Both the position numbers and the translations under genes were made by a program. This document shows positions 4,455-11,963 of a DNA stretch of 14,053 bases, piece by piece (positions within the stretch are counted from its first letter, which is position 1; each line of letters starts with the position of its first letter). The notes below the pieces were generated by a model that was not told where the DNA came from, searched no databases, and worked only from the letters and a program-made list of their open reading frames with translations. The DNA comes from Methylophilaceae bacterium UBA7525 (GTDB lineage Bacteria > Pseudomonadota > Gammaproteobacteria > Burkholderiales > Methylophilaceae), in assembly GCA_002479405.1 (NCBI GenBank), contig DLMX01000066.1:2691-16743 (forward strand). Reading direction: 5' to 3'.

Positions 4455-6806
4455 TTATCGCAGTTCTGCGTGGTGTTTTTTGGCGATGGCATCCAGCAGT
4501 TTTGCCATGACTTCATCAGCCTCCACGTCGGTCAATGTTTTTTGAGTATCTTGCATAAGCACCAGAAATGCAAGGCTTTTTTTACCTTCAGCGATACCCT
4601 TGCCGCGGTATACATCGAACAATGCAACGTCACTGAGCAAGGAAATTCCGGTTGCTTTCATGGTATCCAGCAGTTCCTGCACCGTTACCTTTTCATCAAC
4701 AACGACAGCAAGATCACGACGCACTGGCGGGAACTTGCCCACTTCGCTGTATTGCACCAGCTTACGTGCCAACAGAGGTGCCACATCCAACTCGAACAGG
4801 ATGACACCGCGCGGTAACTGATAATGCTGCTGCCACTTCGGATGCAACTTGCCCAGCCAGCCGACCGCTTCGCCATTCAGCATCACGCGCGCCGATTGCC
4901 CCGGATGCAACGCCGGATGCTCCTCCGCCACATAAGTGGCCGCGCCATGCGTCAGGCTGTCGACATCAGCCTTGATATCGTAAAAATCGACTTCTCGTTC
5001 ATCCTGCGCCCACTGTTCGGGCACCGCATCGCCATAAGCCAGGCCGGATATGCGCTGCGTCTCGGTAAAGCCATCGGCAACTGCCGCATAACTGGCGCCA
5101 ATCTCGAAAAGCCGCACGCGGTCCTGCTTGCGATTGAGGTTATAGACCAGCGTGTCGAGCAAACCGCCCCACAGGCCGGAGCGCATCACACTCATGTCGC
5201 TGGCGATAGGATTCTTCAACCTGATAGGCCCATCGTTGCCGAGAAGATCACGCTCCCAGCTTTCATCGACAAAACTGTAGCTGACGATCTCCTGATAACC
5301 GCTGGCAGCCAGCGTGTTGCGCAACACGGCTCGATGCAACCGGGTTTCCGAACTAGGCAGCATATGAAGATCCGCACGCGGTGCAATGGCCGGGATGTTG
5401 TCATAGCCATGTAGACGTGCGACCTCTTCGACCAGGTCTTCTTCTATTGCAATATCGAAGCGATAGCTCGGCGGCATGACCGTAAAGTCAGTATCTGATT
5501 GCTGGAAATCGAAACCCAGCTTACGGAAAATTTCAGCCACGACTGCAATATCCAGCTCAATACCAAGCACACTGCACAAGCGGTTCATTCTTAATTTCAC
5601 AGGCGGTCGTTGCGGTAAGGCGTTCAGCACCTCGGTCACCGGACCGGCTTCGCCACCACAGATTTCCAGGATCAGACCCGTGGCACGCTCAAGCGCCTGC
5701 AGAGTATTGGCAAAATCCACGCCTCGTTCGAAGCGGTAGGAGGAATCGGTGGAGAACCCGAGTCGACGCGCACGGCCGACAATGACTGCGGGCGAAAAAA
5801 ATGCACATTCAAGGAAAATATCGGTCGTTGCATCGGACACGGCGGTCGATGCCCCGCCCATGATGCCCGCCAGCGCAATTGCTCCATCATCATCGGCTAT
5901 CACCAGCATGTCGGCATCCAGTTCGACCGTCTGTTCGTTCAACAGCGCCAGTTTCTCCTTCGGGCTGGCATAGCGTACCTCGATATTGCCGTGCAGCTTG
6001 GCAGCATCGAAGGCGTGCATGGGCTGCCCCAGTTCCAACAACACATAATTGGTGATATCGACCACGGCGCTGATGCTGCGCAAGCCGCTGCGTTCCAGGC
6101 TACGCACCATCCAGTCCGGTGTTTTGGCATGAGCATTGACGCCATGAATCAGACGTCCGCTATACAAGGGGCAGGCAGTACTTTCCTTGACGGTGACCGT
6201 CTGCTGCGCTTGATGTCCAAGTTTCGCCTCGACGATACGTGGCAAATGCAGGTCGGCACCGGTAATGGCGGCCACATCGCGTGCCACACCCAATATGCTG
6301 AGACAATCGCAACGATTAGGCGTCAGCTTGAGCGTGATGGCCTTGTCATCCAGATCCAGCAATTCGCGGATGTCCTGCCCGACCCGCGTATCTGCAGGCA
6401 ACTCCAGCAAACCGCTGCTTTCTTCGGACAAACCAAGCTCCTTGGCCGAACACATCATGCCGAAGGACTCGACACCTCTGACCTTGGCCTGCTTGATGCT
6501 GAAACCCGGCAGCTCCGCGCCGACCAGTGCACAAGGAGCTTTCAGCCCAACGCGTGCATTCGGCGCACCACAGACGATCTGCAGAGGTTCAGCCTCGCCT
6601 GTGTCTACGCACAGGAGCTGCAATCGATCGGCATCCGGGTGCTTTTCTGCACTGACAATCTCGCCGACGACCACCTTGCTGAAGGCGGCTGCGACCGCTT
6701 GCATTTCCTCGACCTCCAGGCCGGTCATGGTCAGTGCATGACTCAAAGCCTCGCTGTCGATGGCAGGATTGACGAATTGGCGTAACCAGTTTTCAGAGAA
6801 TTGCAT
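4455..6806 (-). CDS. pheT: Phenylalanine--tRNA ligase beta subunit
   Basis: A 783-residue protein, near the usual 790-800 of the bacterial beta chain. An EMAP-like tRNA-binding domain occupies about 45-150 (KHPDADRLQLLCVDTG, APNARVGLKAPCALVGAELPG). It is followed by the B3/B4 editing domain, B5, the inactive catalytic-like core and a C-terminal ferredoxin-fold anticodon-binding domain from about 690 (KFPPVRRDLAVVVDE ... FDVYRGKGI). In the alpha2-beta2 enzyme the beta chain hydrolyses mischarged Tyr-tRNA(Phe) and binds the tRNA. It starts 3 bases after the pheS stop, so the subunits are translated together from one message. Confidence 0.97.
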   Translation of the reverse strand: MQFSENWLRQFVNPAIDSEALSHALTMTGLEVEEMQAVAAAFSKVVVGEIVSAEKHPDADRLQLLCVDTGEAEPLQIVCGAPNARVGLKAPCALVGAELPGFSIKQAKVRGVESFGMMCSAKELGLSEESSGLLELPADTRVGQDIRELLDLDDKAITLKLTPNRCDCLSILGVARDVAAITGADLHLPRIVEAKLGHQAQQTVTVKESTACPLYSGRLIHGVNAHAKTPDWMVRSLERSGLRSISAVVDITNYVLLELGQPMHAFDAAKLHGNIEVRYASPKEKLALLNEQTVELDADMLVIADDDGAIALAGIMGGASTAVSDATTDIFLECAFFSPAVIVGRARRLGFSTDSSYRFERGVDFANTLQALERATGLILEICGGEAGPVTEVLNALPQRPPVKLRMNRLCSVLGIELDIAVVAEIFRKLGFDFQQSDTDFTVMPPSYRFDIAIEEDLVEEVARLHGYDNIPAIAPRADLHMLPSSETRLHRAVLRNTLAASGYQEIVSYSFVDESWERDLLGNDGPIRLKNPIASDMSVMRSGLWGGLLDTLVYNLNRKQDRVRLFEIGASYAAVADGFTETQRISGLAYGDAVPEQWAQDEREVDFYDIKADVDSLTHGAATYVAEEHPALHPGQSARVMLNGEAVGWLGKLHPKWQQHYQLPRGVILFELDVAPLLARKLVQYSEVGKFPPVRRDLAVVVDEKVTVQELLDTMKATGISLLSDVALFDVYRGKGIAEGKKSLAFLVLMQDTQKTLTDVEADEVMAKLLDAIAKKHHAELR

Positions 6807-6809
6807 AAC

Positions 6810-7814
6810 TTACCCAAACTGCTGCAAAAAGCGCAGATCGTTATTGAAGAACAGGCGCAAGTCATTGACACCATAGCGCAGCATGGTCAAACGCTCGACA
6901 CCGAGACCGAAAGCAAAACCGCGATACTTCTCGCTGTCGATACCAACATGACGGAACACCTCCGGATGCACCATGCCGCAACCGCCGATTTCCAGCCAGC
7001 CGCCGTTCCAGCTCATGTCCATCTCGGCCGAGGGTTCGGTAAACGGGAAGAAGGAGGGACGGAAACGCACCTGCAGATCATCGCGCTCAAAGAAGCGTTG
7101 CAGAAAATCCTGCACCACGCCCTTGAGGTTGGCAAAACTGACTTCCTCATCCACCCACAGGCCTTCGACCTGATGGAACATGGGGGAATGCGTGGCATCC
7201 GAATCGACCCGGTAGACACGACCCGGCGCAATGATCTTCAGAGGCGGCCCGCTTTTATCCTTCATGGCGTTCTGCATATAGTGCACCTGCACCGGCGAAG
7301 TATGCGTGCGCAACACGTGTTGGTCGTCGATGTAGAAAGTGTCGTGCATGGCGCGTGCCGGATGATCTTCCGGAATATTGAGCGCCGTGAAGTTGTAGAA
7401 ATCTGTTTCGATCTCGGGGCCTTCCGCCACTTCAAAACCGATGGAATGGAATATCTGCTCGAGGCGATTCATGGTCAGCGTGACCGGATGCAGCCCACCC
7501 TTGCCCTGACTGCGTGCCGGCAAGGTCACATCGATCGACTCGTTTGCCAGCTGCTTGGCTTGTTCGGCATTGAGGATGGAATCACGACGGGCTTTCAGCA
7601 CATCTTCCACGCCCTGCTTGACGACATTGATGGCGGCTCCGGCGGCAGGACGCTCCTCGGCGCTCAACTTGCCCAGGCCTTTCAGCTGCTCGGTCAGCAG
7701 ACCGCTCTTGCCCAGGTAGCGGGACTTGGCCTGCTCCAGATCCTGTATGGTGTCGCATGCAGCAAAGTCGCGTTGCGCCTGCGGGAGTATTTGTTCCAGA
7801 TTTTGCATCGTCAT
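6810..7814 (-). CDS. pheS: Phenylalanine--tRNA ligase alpha subunit
   Basis: A 334-residue class II synthetase subunit. After an N-terminal coiled coil (about 1-90) the class II motifs are seen: motif 1 around GFEVAEGPEIE (126-136), motif 2 PGRVYRVDSDATHSPMFHQ (197-215) and motif 3 GFAFGLGVERL (299-309). A301 in FAFGLG is the alanine known to restrict the amino-acid pocket in bacterial PheS. The subunit activates phenylalanine with ATP and transfers it to tRNA(Phe). The start at 7814 has AGGA six bases upstream; an ATG two codons later (7808) is an alternative. It follows a strong hairpin terminator after rplT, which may act as an attenuator. Confidence 0.97.
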   Translation of the reverse strand: MTMQNLEQILPQAQRDFAACDTIQDLEQAKSRYLGKSGLLTEQLKGLGKLSAEERPAAGAAINVVKQGVEDVLKARRDSILNAEQAKQLANESIDVTLPARSQGKGGLHPVTLTMNRLEQIFHSIGFEVAEGPEIETDFYNFTALNIPEDHPARAMHDTFYIDDQHVLRTHTSPVQVHYMQNAMKDKSGPPLKIIAPGRVYRVDSDATHSPMFHQVEGLWVDEEVSFANLKGVVQDFLQRFFERDDLQVRFRPSFFPFTEPSAEMDMSWNGGWLEIGGCGMVHPEVFRHVGIDSEKYRGFAFGLGVERLTMLRYGVNDLRLFFNNDLRFLQQFG

Positions 7815-7856
7815 TTTTGTCCTGGACTTGATTCACTCAGCCCTGAATTATGCCGT

Positions 7857-7884
7857 AAAAAAAGGAGGCACACGGCCTCCTTTT
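7857..7884 (-). terminator. Intrinsic terminator between rplT and pheS
   Basis: AAAAGGAGGC and GCCTCCTTTT (7860-7869, 7875-7884) form a perfect 10-bp stem with a 5-nt loop. On the minus strand the stem runs into seven consecutive T. It begins about 15 bases after the rplT stop. pheST must be transcribed by read-through or from a promoter in the 43 bases after it, where only a -10-like CATAAT is seen. Confidence 0.85.
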
Positions 7885-7898
7885 CTGTCAGCTTGAAT

Positions 7899-8261
7899 TT
7901 AAGCAGCAGCGAGACCGGATTTCGCCAGTTCTACGAACTTGGCAAAAGCAGGCTTATCGAATACTGCCAAATCAGCAAGCACCTTGCGATCGACTTCGAT
8001 CGCAGATTTCTTCAGACCGTTCATGAAACGGCTGTATGTCAAACCGAATTCGCGTGAACCGGCATTGATACGGGCGATCCAAAGTGCACGGAACTGACGC
8101 TTCTTCTGACGACGGTCACGATAGGCATACTGACCAGCCTTCATTACCGCCTGTTTGGCAACACGGTATACGTTCTTGCGACGACCGCGATATCCCTTGG
8201 CGGCGTTCAGAATCTTCTTGTGACGTGCGCGGGCAATGACACCACGTTTTACTCTAGGCAT
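7899..8261 (-). CDS. rplT: 50S ribosomal protein L20
   Basis: A 120-residue L20. The basic N-terminal tail (MPRVKRGVIARARHKKIL) and the globular part (YAYRDRRQKKRQFRALWIARIN, LTYSRFMNGL) are fully conserved in form. L20 is essential for early 50S assembly, binding 23S rRNA, and in studied bacteria represses its own operon by binding the mRNA ahead of rpmI. Its Shine-Dalgarno TAAGGAG includes the rpmI stop codon, so translation is coupled to L35. Confidence 0.97.
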   Translation of the reverse strand: MPRVKRGVIARARHKKILNAAKGYRGRRKNVYRVAKQAVMKAGQYAYRDRRQKKRQFRALWIARINAGSREFGLTYSRFMNGLKKSAIEVDRKVLADLAVFDKPAFAKFVELAKSGLAAA

Positions 8262-8272
8262 GTTCTATCTCC

Positions 8273-8470
8273 TTATTGAGTTGGCATCATGGCGCGTACG
8301 CGCTTGACGTCTGTGGATGAAATGATTGCCGTACCGCGCAGCTTACGTTTCTGCTTGGTAGTCTTCTTGGTCAGGATATGGCGCAGGTGCGAATGGGTAC
8401 GCTTGACCTTGCCGTTACCCAGGAACTTGAAGCGCTTTTTGGCGCCGCTCTTGGTCTTCATCTTTGGCAT
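8273..8470 (-). CDS. rpmI: 50S ribosomal protein L35
   Basis: A 65-residue L35 with the typical basic sequence MPKMKTKSGAKKRFKFLGNG, then THSHLRHILTKKTTKQKRKL. AAGGAG lies seven bases before the ATG. The 121-bp gap from infC is the place where, in E. coli, L20 binds the message and controls rpmI-rplT. A similar control is likely but I did not resolve a pseudoknot here. Confidence 0.97.
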   Translation of the reverse strand: MPKMKTKSGAKKRFKFLGNGKVKRTHSHLRHILTKKTTKQKRKLRGTAIISSTDVKRVRAMMPTQ

Positions 8471-8591
8471 TTTGTTCTCCTTTGAGAGTAGTTAAGAGTG
8501 CCTGGGCATGCCATTTAGCCGTATCACTCAGAATTCCTTTTTGTTTTCTTGCAGCCTGATTGCCGCATCGAAACCATTTATCGCTTAACGC

Positions 8592-9116
8592 TTACTTCGC
8601 TTTCTTGTGCGGTGCCAGCACCATCACCATCTGCCGGCCTTCCATCTTGGGGAATTGCTCGACGACGGCATATTCCTGCAGATCGGCTTCCACACGTTTC
8701 AGCAAGGCCAGACCCAATTCCTGATGGGTAATTTCACGGCCGCGGAAACGCAGTGTGATCTTGGCCTTGTCGCCTTCCTGCAGGAACCGGATCAGGTTCC
8801 GCAGCTTGACGTTGTAATCGCCTTCATCCGTACCTGGACGGAACTTGACTTCCTTGACCTGAACCTGCTTTTGCTTAAGACGCGCCTCGTGCTGCTTCTT
8901 GCTTTCGGCATACTTGAATTTACCGTAATCCATCAAACGGCAAACCGGCGGGGCGGCCTGCGGGGCGATTTCAACCAGATCGATATCGGCCTCTTCGGCT
9001 TTTGCGAAGGCCTCAGCCAATGTCACGATACCGAGCGCTTCACCATCCACGCCTACCAAACGAACCTGCGGAGCAGTAATGTCACCGTTGATTCGCACTT
9101 CCTTGTCTTGAGCTAT
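8592..9116 (-). CDS. infC: Translation initiation factor IF-3, AUA start codon
   Basis: The N-domain (VRINGDITAPQVRLVGVDGE, VDLVEIAP-like segment, PPVCRLMDYGKFKYE-like) and the C-domain (VKEVKFRPGTDEGDYNVKLR, ITLRFRGREITHQELG) identify IF-3. From the start chosen the protein has 174 residues. No ATG, GTG or TTG sits at the homologous position. A GGAG Shine-Dalgarno eight bases upstream points to an ATA codon at 9116-9114, before AQDKEVRING. The in-frame ATG at 9188 is inside thrS, would add 24 residues with no family counterpart, and is rejected. IF-3 discriminates against non-standard start codons, so rare starts on infC give autorepression; in E. coli the codon is AUU. The gene begins 25 bases after thrS stops. 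Confidence 0.93.
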   Translation of the reverse strand: MAQDKEVRINGDITAPQVRLVGVDGEALGIVTLAEAFAKAEEADIDLVEIAPQAAPPVCRLMDYGKFKYAESKKQHEARLKQKQVQVKEVKFRPGTDEGDYNVKLRNLIRFLQEGDKAKITLRFRGREITHQELGLALLKRVEADLQEYAVVEQFPKMEGRQMVMVLAPHKKAK

Positions 9117-9141
9117 AGCAAATTCTCCAAAAATTAAATAA

Positions 9142-11058
9142 TTAGGCCGCGCTACCTCTGGCTTTAACCTCGCCGCCCAGTCGCTCAATCAGCGCCTGTA
9201 TCGGCATCGAACCCAGGTCTTCACCCTTTCTGGTACGCACGGCCACCTGCTTACTTTGCATTTCGCGCTCACCTGCAACCAGCAGATAAGGCAGCTTTTG
9301 CAAGCTATGTTCGCGTATTTTATAGGTTATTTTCTCGTTTCTCAAGTCGCAATCCGCACGAATTCCATTTTTCTTCAGCTCGGCGACCACTTCCCTGACA
9401 TAATCCGCTTGCGCATCGGTAATGTTAAGCACCATGGCCTGAACAGGTGCCAGCCATAGCGGCATGGCGCCGGCGTAATGCTCGATCAGGATGCCAATGA
9501 AGCGTTCCATGGAACCTACGATCGCACGATGCAGCATAACCGGGCTCTTGCGGCTGTTGTCCTCCGCCACATATTCGGCACCCAGCCTGACCGGCAGGTT
9601 GAAATCCAGTTGAATGGTTCCGACCTGCCACAGGCGACCCAGACTGTCTTTCAGCGTGAACTCAATCTTGGGGCCATAGAACGCGCCCTCTCCCGGCTGC
9701 AGATCATATTGCAGGTTATTCTGCTCCAGCGCAGCGGCCAGCGCCTGCTCGGCCTGATCCCAGGTTTCATCCGAACCGACTCGCTTTTCCGGACGGGTAG
9801 ACAGCTTGACCAGCACGTCACTGAAGCCGAAGTCGTTGTAGACCTCATACAGCATGGCAATGAAGTCGGCGACTTCCGCCTCGATCTGCTCTTCGATACA
9901 GAAGATGTGCGCGTCATCCTGCGTGAAGCCGCGCACGCGCATCAGGCCGTGCAAGGCACCGGATGGTTCGTTGCGATGGCAGGAACCGAACTCGGCCAGG
10001 CGCAAGGGCAAATCGCGATAACTGTGCAAACCGCTATTGAAAATCTGCACATGACCCGGACAGTTCATCGGTTTCACCGCGTAATCGCGGTTTTCGGAAG
10101 CCGTGGTGAACATGTTCTCGCGGTAGTTTTCCCAGTGACCGGATTTCTCCCAAAGAGTCCGGTCCATGATGGTCGGCGTGCGCACTTCCTGATAATCGTA
10201 TTCGACGAACTTGGCACGCATGTACTGTTCGATTTCCTGCCACAGCGACCAGCCGCGCGGATGCCAGAACACCATGCCCGGCGCTTCGTCCTGCATGTGG
10301 AAGAAATCGAGCTGCTTACCCAGTTTGCGATGATCGCGCTTCTCAGCCTCTTCCAGCATGTGCAGATACTGCTCGAGGTCTTCCTTTTTCGCCCAGGCCG
10401 TACCGTAGACACGCTGCAACATCTCGTTGTTGGAGTCGCCGCGCCAGTAGGCACCTGCCAGCTTCATCAGCTTGAAGGCCTTGAGCTTGCCGGTAGACGG
10501 CACATGCGGACCGCGGCAGAGGTCGGTGAAGTTGCCTTCGCTGTATAGCGAGACATCCTCACTGGCCGGAATCGATGCGATGATCTCGGCCTTGTAATGC
10601 TCGCCTATGGATTTGAAGTAGGCCACCGCTTCATCGCGCGGCAATACCTTGCGGCTGACAGGCTCGTCCTTCTTCGCCAGTTCGACCATCTTCTTTTCGA
10701 TAGCCTGCAGGTCTTCCGGGGTAAACGGGCGATGATAGGAGAAGTCGTAGTAGAAACCGTTCTCGATGACGGGACCGATGGTCACTTGCGCTTCCGGGAA
10801 CAGCTCCTTCACTGCATATGCCAGCAAATGCGCTGTAGAGTGACGGATGATGTCGAGCCCTTCAGGACTCTTGTCGGTGATGATAGCCAGATCCGCATCC
10901 GACTCGATCAGGTGGCTGGTGTCCACCACCTTGCCGTTAACCTTGCCTGCCAGCGCAGCCTTGGCCAGACCGGCACCAATGCTCATCGCCACATCGGCGA
11001 CGGTAACCGGCTGATCGAAATTGCGCTCGGAACCATCTGGCAAACGGATAACTGGCAT
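9142..11058 (-). CDS. thrS: Threonine--tRNA ligase
   Basis: From the start at 11058 the protein has 638 residues (E. coli 642). An N-terminal TGS domain (1-63) is followed by the editing domain with HSTAHLL (H73, H77) and C181/H185 in DLCRGPH. The class II core comes next with zinc ligands C333 (MNCPGH) and H384 (DDAHIF), then a C-terminal anticodon-binding domain. It charges tRNA(Thr) and clears Ser-tRNA(Thr). AGGA lies just upstream of this ATG and the family usually begins MPVIRLPDG. An ATG five codons earlier (11073) is the alternative start. It heads the translation-gene cluster and follows a terminator after tRNA-Val. Confidence 0.97.
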   Translation of the reverse strand: MPVIRLPDGSERNFDQPVTVADVAMSIGAGLAKAALAGKVNGKVVDTSHLIESDADLAIITDKSPEGLDIIRHSTAHLLAYAVKELFPEAQVTIGPVIENGFYYDFSYHRPFTPEDLQAIEKKMVELAKKDEPVSRKVLPRDEAVAYFKSIGEHYKAEIIASIPASEDVSLYSEGNFTDLCRGPHVPSTGKLKAFKLMKLAGAYWRGDSNNEMLQRVYGTAWAKKEDLEQYLHMLEEAEKRDHRKLGKQLDFFHMQDEAPGMVFWHPRGWSLWQEIEQYMRAKFVEYDYQEVRTPTIMDRTLWEKSGHWENYRENMFTTASENRDYAVKPMNCPGHVQIFNSGLHSYRDLPLRLAEFGSCHRNEPSGALHGLMRVRGFTQDDAHIFCIEEQIEAEVADFIAMLYEVYNDFGFSDVLVKLSTRPEKRVGSDETWDQAEQALAAALEQNNLQYDLQPGEGAFYGPKIEFTLKDSLGRLWQVGTIQLDFNLPVRLGAEYVAEDNSRKSPVMLHRAIVGSMERFIGILIEHYAGAMPLWLAPVQAMVLNITDAQADYVREVVAELKKNGIRADCDLRNEKITYKIREHSLQKLPYLLVAGEREMQSKQVAVRTRKGEDLGSMPIQALIERLGGEVKARGSAA

Positions 11059-11091
11059 GCTTTCCTGTCTCATCGTTAAGACCCTGAAACG

Positions 11092-11116
11092 ACAAAAGCC
11101 GATGAACGGCTTTTGT
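11092..11116 (-). terminator. Terminator-like hairpin between tRNA-Val and thrS
   Basis: ACAAAAGCCG (11092-11101) and CGGCTTTTGT (11107-11116) form a perfect 10-bp inverted repeat with a 5-nt loop. On the minus strand it lies 19 bases past the tRNA CCA end and the 3' arm carries TTTT. It would end tRNA-Val transcription ahead of thrS, or act as an attenuator if thrS is read from the tRNA promoter. Confidence 0.7.
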
Positions 11117-11134
11117 GGGTTTCGGATCTGAATT

Positions 11135-11211
11135 TGGTAGGCGCGATTGGACTCGAACCAACGACCCCCACCATGTCAAGGTGGTGCTCTAACCAGCTGA
11201 GCTACGCGCCT
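11135..11211 (-). tRNA. tRNA-Val(GAC)
   Basis: A 77-nt cloverleaf on the minus strand. Acceptor AGGCGCG pairs with CGCGCCT, followed by discriminator A and encoded CCA. The anticodon stem CCACC/GGTGG encloses loop TTGACAT, with anticodon GAC (11177-11175) reading GUC. The T-arm contains GGTTCGAGTCC. Confidence 0.95.
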
Positions 11212-11239
11212 GCTTTGTTCAAAAAGCAAAGAGGTGCGC

Positions 11240-11268
11240 ATTCTAGCGCATTGCTGTCACGGAAGCAA
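11240..11268 (-). promoter_or_regulatory. Probable tRNA-Val promoter
   Basis: On the minus strand TTGCTT (11268-11263) and TAGAAT (11245-11240) are separated by exactly 17 bases, about 30 bases before the tRNA 5' end. It is divergent from the TATAAT of the oxygenase gene about 50 bp away. Confidence 0.6.
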
Positions 11269-11291
11269 ACAAAAAGCGTGGCCACTAGCAG

Positions 11292-11297
11292 TATAAT
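11292..11297 (+). promoter_or_regulatory. Probable -10 element of the oxygenase-decarboxylase unit
   Basis: A perfect TATAAT lies 27 bases before the ATG at 11325. No good -35 is seen at 16-18 bp spacing, so the promoter may be weak or activator-dependent. The predicted leader is about 20 nt and has no clear Shine-Dalgarno. Confidence 0.45.
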
Positions 11298-11324
11298 CTC
11301 GCCCTACACATTCCATTGCCCATC

Positions 11325-11963
11325 ATGCGCACCACTACCACCCTCGGCACCATCTCCGATCGTCAGCTTGAAGTACTGGCAGAACATGGCTATGCCATTG
11401 TCGACAACTACCTGCTACCACCAATGATAGCGGCCTTGAGGCAACAAGCGATCAGACTGCGCGAAACAGGCATCATGCATCAGGCCAGCATCGGCAAGGA
11501 CGAGGCCAACAGGATCATCAGCGAAGTCCGGGGCGACTCCATCTACTGGCTTGATGATGCAGGACAGACGCCAGACCAGACCGATTACCTGAACACAATG
11601 CAGACGCTGCAGGAACAGCTCAATCGCTGCTTCTTTCTCGGCCTGTTCGAATTCGAATGTCATTTCGCCGTATATGACCCCGGCGCGGTTTACCTGAAAC
11701 ATCTGGACCAGTTCAAGGGGCAGCAGGAACGTCAGATCACTGCAGTGCTGTATCTCAACGACGACTGGCAGCAGGATGACGGCGGCGAATTGCGGCTTTA
11801 CCTGAATGAGAGCGAAAACGCAGCATTTGTCGATATTGCCCCTTTGGGTGGCCGGCTCGCCCTGTTCCTGTCCGGCAGGTTCTACCATGAAGTCCTGCCC
11901 GCACAGCGCACACGGATCAGCCTGACCGGCTGGTTCAGAACAAGGTCACTGGAATCGAGATGA
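11325..11963 (+). CDS. 2-oxoglutarate/Fe(II)-dependent oxygenase (prolyl hydroxylase-like)
   Basis: The protein has 212 residues from the ATG at 11325; a TTG at 11316 would add three. The fold is that of small prolyl-4-hydroxylase/SM-20-type dioxygenases. The metal triad is visible as H126 and D128 in YLKHLDQF and H188 in RFYHEVLP, with R197 in RTRISLTGWF as the 2-oxoglutarate anchor. Such enzymes couple 2-oxoglutarate oxidation to succinate and CO2 with hydroxylation of a protein or small-molecule substrate. The substrate cannot be told from sequence. It overlaps the downstream decarboxylase by 4 bases, so the two are likely translated together. No strong ribosome binding site is visible. 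Confidence 0.85.
   Translation: MRTTTTLGTISDRQLEVLAEHGYAIVDNYLLPPMIAALRQQAIRLRETGIMHQASIGKDEANRIISEVRGDSIYWLDDAGQTPDQTDYLNTMQTLQEQLNRCFFLGLFEFECHFAVYDPGAVYLKHLDQFKGQQERQITAVLYLNDDWQQDDGGELRLYLNESENAAFVDIAPLGGRLALFLSGRFYHEVLPAQRTRISLTGWFRTRSLESR

Noticed and set aside
6801..8057. 418-residue plus-strand open frame
   Set aside because: Antisense of pheS and rplT in a high-GC region; His- and Gln-rich shadow with no domain.
8471..8591. L20-binding pseudoknot between infC and rpmI
   Set aside because: Expected from E. coli biology, but I could not pair distant segments convincingly by eye; only a short GGCATGCC palindrome stands out.
9117..9188. ATG start at 9188 for infC
   Set aside because: It lies within thrS, adds 24 residues not found in IF-3, and has no ribosome binding site, whereas the ATA at 9116 has GGAG at normal spacing.
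9478..10548. 356-residue plus-strand open frame
   Set aside because: Antisense shadow of thrS, whose frame is fully explained by known domains.
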